This document shows positions 49,861 through 55,173 of a stretch of DNA of 55,173 nucleotides, one piece after another. The first letter of the stretch is position 1. Every line of letters starts with the position of its first letter. The notes beneath the pieces are model-generated. The model saw nothing but the letters and a program-made list of their open reading frames with translations. It searched no databases and was not told where the DNA came from. Origin of the DNA: Sphaerochaeta sp. Phil3 (GTDB taxonomy: Bacteria; Spirochaetota; Spirochaetia; Sphaerochaetales; Sphaerochaetaceae); assembly GCA_001940825.1 (NCBI GenBank), contig MSGT01000031.1:1-55173 (forward strand), written 5' to 3'. The translations under genes and the position numbers were made by a program.

Positions 49861-49888
49861 AGTTTAACAAAAAACAGTACAAATTCAA
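49861..49888 (-). promoter_or_regulatory. araBDA promoter with AraR half-site
   Basis: Minus strand TTGAAT (49883-49888), 16-bp spacer, TAAACT (49861-49866). ATTTGTAC (rc of GTACAAAT at 49877-49884) overlaps the -35 and spacer and is one half of the B. subtilis AraR palindrome. Confidence 0.55.
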
Positions 49889-49938
49889 GACATTTTTATA
49901 GAAAAAGGTTTATTTCTAAGCATGTGTTTAAAAATGTA

Positions 49939-49968
49939 TTTACAAATCTTATGTTTTGCTGCAATAAT
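49939..49968 (+). promoter_or_regulatory. Promoter of the membrane hydrolase gene with ACAAAT site
   Basis: TTTACA (49939-49944), 18-bp spacer, AATAAT (49963-49968). TTACAAAT (49940-49947) lies on the -35, 63 bp (six turns) from GTACAAAT in the araB promoter. Confidence 0.5.
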
Positions 49969-50010
49969 CTATGGTATTGTAAATGCAATTTTCTCTAGAA
50001 GGAGGCTTTT

Positions 50011-52179
50011 ATGGAGAAAAAGGAAAAGTTCTTTACCTTTGGTACTTCCAAAGGTTGTTTCAGGCTACTTTGCCTGTTCCTTGTGCTTATCGTCCTGTTT
50101 AGCCTTGCCGCACAGCTCATTACGACAAGGAATCACAAGATTGAAATTTCAGATATTGTGCTCGATGTGAGAGGAGGAGACCTCCATATGGAGCTTTATA
50201 GGCCTGCGAATGCAGATAGTACAATGGCTTATCCTTGTGTCCTTCTTACGCATGGCGGTTCAGAGAGCCTAGCTGCGGACAGCATGATGGCTTGGGAGCT
50301 TGCTCGAAGGGGTTTTGTTGTTCTTAATATAAGTGCATATGGCGCAGGACTTTCAGACCAACCAAACATCCTTGAGGATGGAACGACTGGGATGAATGGG
50401 GGAAGGTATAATAGAGGTGCGACGATGGGAATGTGGGATGCATATCAATATGCACTGTCTCTTGAATTCGTTGATTCTACACGTATCGCTGCATGGGCGC
50501 ACTCCACAGGCAGACACCTCTTTACAAAGATGGTCAGCTATTTTGGTCAGAACCTTACTCTCAACGACAGACTTATAAACGTTCTGCATGATGATTTTGG
50601 TATTGAATTCAAGGAAGAGGAAATTCTTTTTGATGCAGATGTCATTGCGAAGGAGAGGCTGAGTGACATTGACTATGGGAAATATCTAGTCAAGAAGGCC
50701 GAACAGGAAGATATTGTAAGCAAGTACCTCAAGGCCGCAAGACTTACTGAACGTGCCTATAGCGTGAAAGCAAAGGTTGCTGGTTATGATGTTATACGCG
50801 ATCCTCAGATGAATCTTCTTATTGGTCTTGGAACCCACGAGCTTTCGGGAAAAACTGGCAGCTTCTATTTGGGGGAGACGGATCAGTATAAGAAGATTTT
50901 CCATGTGACAACAGGGGTTCAAAGAAACTGTTGGTATGACATATGCGACTATATACATGATACAAGCGCAGAGTCGTCTCTCATTGGAGCCTGTTTCTCA
51001 ACCACAATCAACAATTCTGCTGAGCTAAAACAGGCTTGTGAAAAAGGAACGGCTCGCTTCTTCCTGAGTCCTGTAACAATGCACAACGGAAACTTGTGGA
51101 GCTGGACTGCCGTCAGTGAGGCTGTAGAATTCTACTGCCAGACCTTGGGATGGAACAATGGCGAGTTGTCCGATCCCGCTACAAAACCAATAGACACCAA
51201 GAGTTGTATTGTTGGTTATAGTGCACTCCTTTGCACATCATTGGCATTCGTTGCTTTGATTGGTGCCGTTGTAGCTGTTGCAGCTATGCTGCTTAATACC
51301 TGTGTATTCAAAACCTGTAACATGCTGCCGCTTCCAAAGCCAAGAATGGAAATGAAGGGTCTAGATTTCGTTCTCTATGTAGTTGCAACCACCATTGCAG
51401 GCTTTGCAGGTGCTTACGGTGCTCAGATGGCAGATCAGAGCTTCAAGGTGTCGAACAAGACTATGTCGTTATGGCTTCCTTGGGAACCCGGTCAGGTAAG
51501 AACCTTCTTCATGCTTGGTCTGACAGCTGTTGTAGGTATAGTTCTTTACCTTATTCTTGGTTTTATTGGAAGAAAGAACAACAAACAGAGCCTTTCATCC
51601 ATCACGGAGATGAAGCTTGATGGGGGTGGAGTCCTTAACGTATTCAAATATCTTGGTATTGCTGTCATAATGTTCGCTTTTTGCTATGCTGCGGCAAATT
51701 TCATAAATACGTTCTTCGATTCCAGGTTCATGCTTATAGATGGCGCTTTCGAGCTAATGAAGGGATATGGTTTTGGTAGAATGGCTAGATACTTCATCAT
51801 TATTCTCCCATGTACTTTCATCATAAGTACATTGAACAATATGGTGTCGTTCAAGAATGTATCTGACAGCGCTGACACGGCTTTCAATGTATTGTTCACA
51901 TCTCTTGGAATGATAGTACTCATTCTCATCGCTTACATCTACACATATTCGGGAGAGAACAACGGAGACATACTGCATATACAGTGCATCCTCTCTATAA
52001 TTCCACTGGTTCCTATTTGCAATTACCTATATAGGAAGTTGTATAAGCTTACTGGTAGTGTATGGCTTGGAGCTTTCTTTGTCGCCATACTCATTGCTTG
52101 GAGATGTGCAGGCTATGTATCCCATCAGTTCATGTGGTATGGAAACAACGAAGTCGCCGCATTCTGGGGCATATACTGA
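50011..52179 (+). CDS. Multi-spanning membrane protein with extracytoplasmic alpha/beta hydrolase domain
   Basis: 722 residues. One N-terminal helix (LLCLFLVLIVLFSLAAQL), then a hydrolase-like domain of about 350 residues: VLLTHGGSESLAADSM (oxyanion region), NISAYGAGLSDQPN, and WAHSTGRHLF, in which Ser replaces the centre of a GxSxG elbow with Ala at the first Gly. From about 410 there are eight to nine helices. This two-part layout is found in unnamed Firmicutes and spirochaete proteins. AGAAGGAGG precedes the ATG. Lying between araB and araR with a possible AraR site, it could release or sense arabinose esters, but that is inference. Confidence 0.7.
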   Translation: MEKKEKFFTFGTSKGCFRLLCLFLVLIVLFSLAAQLITTRNHKIEISDIVLDVRGGDLHMELYRPANADSTMAYPCVLLTHGGSESLAADSMMAWELARRGFVVLNISAYGAGLSDQPNILEDGTTGMNGGRYNRGATMGMWDAYQYALSLEFVDSTRIAAWAHSTGRHLFTKMVSYFGQNLTLNDRLINVLHDDFGIEFKEEEILFDADVIAKERLSDIDYGKYLVKKAEQEDIVSKYLKAARLTERAYSVKAKVAGYDVIRDPQMNLLIGLGTHELSGKTGSFYLGETDQYKKIFHVTTGVQRNCWYDICDYIHDTSAESSLIGACFSTTINNSAELKQACEKGTARFFLSPVTMHNGNLWSWTAVSEAVEFYCQTLGWNNGELSDPATKPIDTKSCIVGYSALLCTSLAFVALIGAVVAVAAMLLNTCVFKTCNMLPLPKPRMEMKGLDFVLYVVATTIAGFAGAYGAQMADQSFKVSNKTMSLWLPWEPGQVRTFFMLGLTAVVGIVLYLILGFIGRKNNKQSLSSITEMKLDGGGVLNVFKYLGIAVIMFAFCYAAANFINTFFDSRFMLIDGAFELMKGYGFGRMARYFIIILPCTFIISTLNNMVSFKNVSDSADTAFNVLFTSLGMIVLILIAYIYTYSGENNGDILHIQCILSIIPLVPICNYLYRKLYKLTGSVWLGAFFVAILIAWRCAGYVSHQFMWYGNNEVAAFWGIY

Positions 52180-52212
52180 TTGTAGGTTTGTTTGGATAGT
52201 TTGAATCCTTTT

Positions 52213-52254
52213 GGCTGTGGCCTTTGCGTGAAGCAACTGAGCCACAGCCTTTTT
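52213..52254 (+). terminator. Rho-independent terminator of the membrane hydrolase gene
   Basis: GGCTGTGGC (52213-52221) pairs perfectly with GCCACAGCC (52241-52249), followed by TTTTT. Confidence 0.9.
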
Positions 52255-52370
52255 GTTTCTAGCGAGGTGAGAGGATGAAGAGCTTTTTTGGGTCGGGTGT
52301 GTCCATGGGTTTTCCTAAGTGGAGACAATCGCAGAGAAAGAACCCTTTCACCTCTTTATCATAAAAACAG

Positions 52371-52418
52371 ACAAATACATTCTATTCCATGGAAATTTGT
52401 ATTGCTTTTGAATATAAT
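52371..52418 (+). promoter_or_regulatory. araR promoter with paired ACAAAT/ATTTGT sites
   Basis: TGGAAA (52390-52395), 17-bp spacer, consensus TATAAT (52413-52418). ACAAAT (52371-52376) and ATTTGT (52395-52400) are inverted around the -35. This is consistent with AraR autoregulation. Confidence 0.6.
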
Positions 52419-52438
52419 GGTAATCAAAAGAGGTGGAA

Positions 52439-53482
52439 ATGGCAAAATACATCGATATTGCCAAGATCATTGAAAAAGAGATACTTGGAGGTGGGTTTGA
52501 ATTAACTGGAAAGCTCCCTACCGAGTACGAGCTTGTTGAGAGGTTCTCTGTAAGTCGTCAAACCATACGGCAGGCTATAGCCTTTCTTAAGAGCGAAGGC
52601 CTTGTCTACCAGGTTCAGGGGAGTGGTACATACGTAGCGTCTTCCGCAACGAAAAGGACGGTTGACAAACGCAGGGGAGGGAATGTACTCGTAATATGCA
52701 CGTACATAAGCGATTATATTTTCCCAAGTATCATAAGAGGCATAGAGAAGGAGTTGTCGTCGTCAGGCTACATCGTCAATCTTGTGGCCACAGGCAACAG
52801 AGTGGAAACCGAGAGGCATATACTCCAGAAAATCCTTGAAGGGCAGGAAGTGGATGGAATAATCGTGGAGGGAACCAAGACGGGATTTCCAAATCCAAAT
52901 GTAGGTCTCTACGAGCGCATTGAGAAGATGGGAGTCTCTGTGGTGTTTCTTCATTGCTCCTATCCGGAACTTGCCAATGCAATAGTGGTTGGGATGAAGG
53001 ATAAGGAAGGGGGCGTGATTGCGGCGAAGAGCCTTTTGTCCAAAGGGTGTAGAACATTCAAGGCCATATTCAAGTCAGACGACCGTCAGGGTCTCCTGCG
53101 ATATGCTGGTTTCTGCGAAGGTTTGCTGGATTCCGGGATAGACCTTGGATGCTCAAGGACAAAATGGTACACGACGGAGGATATAGATTCCTTGGATTTG
53201 CTTGTTTCAAAGATGCTGGAGTCCGATCCAAGTTCTCCTGATGGTTTCATTTGCTACAACGACCAAATTGCTGCGGCGCTGGTTCGCCATTATGAACAGC
53301 AAGGCAGAGACCTTCCTGTTGTTTTCAGTTTCGACCATAGCTATCTGTGCGAAGCGTACAAAGGGAAAATCATCTCGATAGGACATCGCAAGGAGGAGCT
53401 TGGAACTCTTGCAGCGAAGAAGATGATAGGCATGATAAACGGTCAGGAAGCGGGTTCGGAATTCCTGGACTGGATGAATTAG
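52439..53482 (+). CDS. araR: Arabinose-responsive repressor AraR (GntR head, LacI-type sensor)
   Basis: 347 residues. N-terminal GntR winged helix: KLPTEYELVERFSVSRQTIR and VQGSGTYVAS. The C-terminal part is a periplasmic-binding-like sugar domain. TYISDYIFPSIIRGIEKELS is nearly the same as in B. subtilis AraR, and FKSDDRQG and FICYNDQIAA are also shared. It should bind L-arabinose and release ara operators. A GTG at 52433 is in frame, but AGAGGTGG points to ATG 52439. It lies downstream of araBDA and the hydrolase in the same locus. The RNase D-like gene follows after 12 bases. Confidence 0.93.
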   Translation: MAKYIDIAKIIEKEILGGGFELTGKLPTEYELVERFSVSRQTIRQAIAFLKSEGLVYQVQGSGTYVASSATKRTVDKRRGGNVLVICTYISDYIFPSIIRGIEKELSSSGYIVNLVATGNRVETERHILQKILEGQEVDGIIVEGTKTGFPNPNVGLYERIEKMGVSVVFLHCSYPELANAIVVGMKDKEGGVIAAKSLLSKGCRTFKAIFKSDDRQGLLRYAGFCEGLLDSGIDLGCSRTKWYTTEDIDSLDLLVSKMLESDPSSPDGFICYNDQIAAALVRHYEQQGRDLPVVFSFDHSYLCEAYKGKIISIGHRKEELGTLAAKKMIGMINGQEAGSEFLDWMN

Positions 53483-53494
53483 GATGGGTTTGCA

Positions 53495-54403
53495 GTGGTT
53501 GGCTATAGCGTCATCGACAATGATATCGGTCTAGACGAATTAGTTGCCAAGTGGGGTAGCGATGGCGTGGCGAGCGTGGCCATGGACTTTGAAGAGGAGT
53601 CTAACCTTCATTGCTATGGCGAGTATGTGTGTACCATGCAGCTGTTTGATGGAAGTCGCTATTACTTGGTGGACTGTTTGGCTCTCTCGAGGACGGAGGA
53701 GGGGCGCGCAAGTCTCAGGGCGTTCCTGGAGGGGCCAATCGAGAAGGTGATGTTCGCTTGCCAAAGCGATGCCGCACTTGCACGAAAAACACTTGGCATC
53801 CAGCTTGCGAACATATACGATATCCGCATTCTTGCTATGGCCTTGGGGTTGACCGGAAACCTTTCGTCCCTTGAGGAAAAATATATCAAGGCCGATGTCT
53901 CTGAGACCCCTTCCTTGGAGGCTCCTCTCTACGGTAGCAAGAAGAAGTTCCAGACCGCCAACTGGATGCGCCGTCCAATTCCAAGGGACCAGATCGTCTA
54001 TGCTTTGGGAGATGTGGAGCATCTTTTTGAGCTGAGGGCCATTTTGGAGGAAGAGGTTTCGCAGACGCTTTCCGTCTCAAAGCAAAAGGAGATTGCTTAC
54101 GAGATGAAGCGCTGCGCTCTTGCCAAGAACCCTGAACGTCCGGGGTGGGAGAAGATATGCAACTACAGACTTCTGGGGCATAGAGAAAGGGTGTTCATAA
54201 AGCACTATTTCCTTGCTCGTGACAGTGTGGCTCGTCGTAGAAATGTGCCTGCTTCAAGAGTTCTTGCCAAACAGGATATAGTTGGTATGGCGAAGGCTCA
54301 GGATTGGAGAGGCTTTGTACCTGTTGGAAGCAGGGAGCTTGAAGCAGCGTTCTCAAAAGCGCACGAGAACGCCTTGAAGGAATTGCGAAAACCAGTTGTG
54401 TAG
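53495..54403 (+). CDS. RNase D-like 3'-5' exonuclease
   Basis: 302 residues. DEDDy active site: AMDFEEES (Asp, Glu), FACQSDAALA (Asp) and YALGDVEHLFEL (Tyr/Asp). The second half has the HRDC-like helices seen in RNase D, though shorter than E. coli RNase D (about 375 residues). The role is probably trimming of tRNA or other stable RNA 3' ends. The start is GTG 53495 with AGGA ten bases upstream; no in-frame ATG exists nearby. Position after araR looks accidental rather than functional. Confidence 0.85.
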   Translation: MVGYSVIDNDIGLDELVAKWGSDGVASVAMDFEEESNLHCYGEYVCTMQLFDGSRYYLVDCLALSRTEEGRASLRAFLEGPIEKVMFACQSDAALARKTLGIQLANIYDIRILAMALGLTGNLSSLEEKYIKADVSETPSLEAPLYGSKKKFQTANWMRRPIPRDQIVYALGDVEHLFELRAILEEEVSQTLSVSKQKEIAYEMKRCALAKNPERPGWEKICNYRLLGHRERVFIKHYFLARDSVARRRNVPASRVLAKQDIVGMAKAQDWRGFVPVGSRELEAAFSKAHENALKELRKPVV

Positions 54404-54466
54404 GTTAGACGTATCGTAGTTTCCCAAAGTTTTGTAACCATTTAGTTTCTCGTTGGTTAAGTTGTG

Positions 54467-54531
54467 TCACACCTTTTTCAGGTGTGAAGGAGATTTTTAT
54501 GAAAAACCCCACTTCTGCACAGTGTTTGTAA
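54467..54531 (+). promoter_or_regulatory. Leader-like element: hairpin, ribosome site and 10-codon ORF
   Basis: TCACACCT (54467-54474) and AGGTGTGA (54480-54487) form a perfect 8-bp stem with a TTTTC loop. AAGGAG (54487-54492) follows, then an ATG at 54499 opening the decapeptide MKNPTSAQCL, stop at 54529. Further hairpins follow: CTCG/CGAG around 54538-54551 and GGGG-ATTG-CCCC with TTCTT after it. The layout resembles an attenuation leader, but no downstream gene is present within the window, so a decayed gene start or repeated element is equally possible. Confidence 0.35.
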
Positions 54532-54625
54532 TTGGGACTCGAAAAACCGAGGGGATTGCCCCTTCTTGATGGAGGCGCTGAAATGGGCAACTCATGAGGA
54601 TGAGGCGAATGAATCCGTAGGCTTT

Positions 54626-54669
54626 CCGTGCGTCCCATGCGTTCCGTGAGCCCGTGCGCCCCATGCAAC
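54626..54669. repeat. Degenerate 9-bp tandem repeat tract E0
   Basis: Units of the form CCRTGCGNN at 54626, 54635, 54644, an 8-bp unit at 54653 and another at 54661. Confidence 0.5.
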
Positions 54670-54680
54670 CCCGTAGAACA

Positions 54681-54752
54681 GATGCCACAACCGCTACGGA
54701 TGCAACACATGCTACACTTGCCACAACCGCCACAGACCCTACAGATGCGCCA
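54681..54752. repeat. Degenerate 9-bp tandem repeat tract E1
   Basis: Eight exact 9-bp steps with consensus NATGCYACA (for example GATGCCACA at 54681, CATGCTACA at 54708, CTTGCCACA at 54717). Confidence 0.7.
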
Positions 54753-54766
54753 CGGATTCGACCTCG

Positions 54767-54800
54767 CTCACCACACTCACCATCATCACGAAACGCTGAC
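54767..54800 (-). repeat. Inverted copy of the GATGGTGAG core (tract E2)
   Basis: Read on the minus strand it begins GTCAGCGTTTCGTGATGATG and continues GTGAGTGTGGTGAG. This matches the lead-in and first units of tract A2 at 9887-9919 with few differences. Confidence 0.6.
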
Positions 54801-54974
54801 TTTCCAGCATCTGTGGCCTGCCAGTAGATGTCGATTCCATTTGAAGCTTTTCCTTGAGGGATCCAGGCTCGGACCCTTGAATGAGTGGAGGCTGTCTGTC
54901 CTGCTCTCCGTGGCCCACGGGGCCGTTGAAGCTTACAGGGCCGTTTGGGGGCTTGAAGACCTTGAATCATCACC

Positions 54975-55040
54975 ACCCCACAGCGTCCTACAACGCCCAT
55001 CAACGCCATACTCCGCCATACAGCGCCCATCAAAGCTACC
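54975..55040. repeat. Degenerate 9-10-bp tandem repeat tract E3
   Basis: Units resembling CCATACAACG at about 9-10 bp spacing. Less regular than the other tracts. The stretches 54801-54974 and 55041-55173 contain no gene or signal that I recognise. Confidence 0.4.
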
Positions 55041-55173
55041 AGTGGACAATGGCAGCACCGCCCCTTTTTCCAAGCACCGATTTTTGCGTGAAGAGCCAAA
55101 AAAACTTGCTGAGCAGTCGGGAAAACTTCATTGTGAATTCAAGACAAAACAAAAGGGGCTGTAACAAAAGTCG

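Noticed and set aside
54497-55099. 200-residue minus-strand open frame with Ala/Ser/Val repeats
   Set aside because: It owes its openness to 9-bp periodic DNA. The protein has no recognisable domain, composition is unlike the other genes, and no convincing ribosome site was found.

Overview
The window reads as chromosome of a host- or gut-associated anaerobic spirochaete, closest in flavour to Sphaerochaetaceae or Treponema-like lineages. This is an inference from gene content: many MKK-type lipoproteins and solute-binding proteins, an iron/sugar/arabinose lifestyle, GTP-dependent PEP carboxykinase, a B. subtilis-type thymidylate synthase, and roughly even GC. No rRNA, tRNA, CRISPR array, insertion sequence or prophage was seen. 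Genes are densely packed, often with 4-base ATGA or GTGA overlaps.

Layout. 1-3 kb (minus): a truncated Rpn-type PD-(D/E)XK nuclease, TraX-like membrane protein and MATE exporter. 3.1-5.5 kb (plus): overlapping cutC and M81/MlrC peptidase genes. 5.6-9.8 kb: an iron module, with a short DtxR-type regulator divergent from feoA-feoA-feoB and a small Cys-rich FeoB partner, and three related 18-bp inverted-repeat operators. 10.2-18.3 kb: RDD protein, a complete carbohydrate-type ABC importer, then two surface lipoproteins (a nuclease-like one and one with three OB-fold repeats). 18.3-22.4 kb (minus): thyA-folA-DHH-DHH-surE nucleotide cluster. 22.7-28.1 kb: NhaC antiporter, GH2 beta-galactosidase, inositol-monophosphatase-like phosphatase. 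28-29 kb: membrane-anchored alpha/beta hydrolase. 29.1-35.3 kb: LacI regulator with two perfect operators, a tripartite tricarboxylate-type transporter (tctC-tctB-tctA), a Gfo/Idh/MocA oxidoreductase and a TIM-barrel isomerase. 35.6-38.5 kb: GNAT, then TetR-ABC ATPase-ABC permease behind a double palindromic operator. 38.5-42.1 kb: U32 peptidase and GPH-type sugar symporter. 42.4-46.1 kb: pckG, dCMP deaminase, PfkB kinase. 46.1-53.5 kb: araB-araD-araA, a divergent membrane hydrolase, and araR. 53.5-54.4 kb: RNase D-like exonuclease. The last 770 bases hold no convincing long gene.

The least explained structure lies between genes. Nearly every long gap (9.8-10.0, 36.27-36.31, 44.25-44.50 and 54.6-55.0 kb) is filled with degenerate tandem repeats of exactly 9-bp period. 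Unit sequences differ from tract to tract. A shared 18-bp core (TTTTGTAGCGATGGTGAG) recurs 34 kb apart, and a related inverted copy lies at 54.8 kb. One such tract appears to run into the 5' end of the dCMP deaminase gene. Other unassigned signals are a 3 x 23-bp direct repeat before the RDD/ABC genes, a candidate 40-residue amphipathic peptide at 35.5 kb, and a hairpin/mini-ORF/hairpin leader-like element at 54.5 kb.
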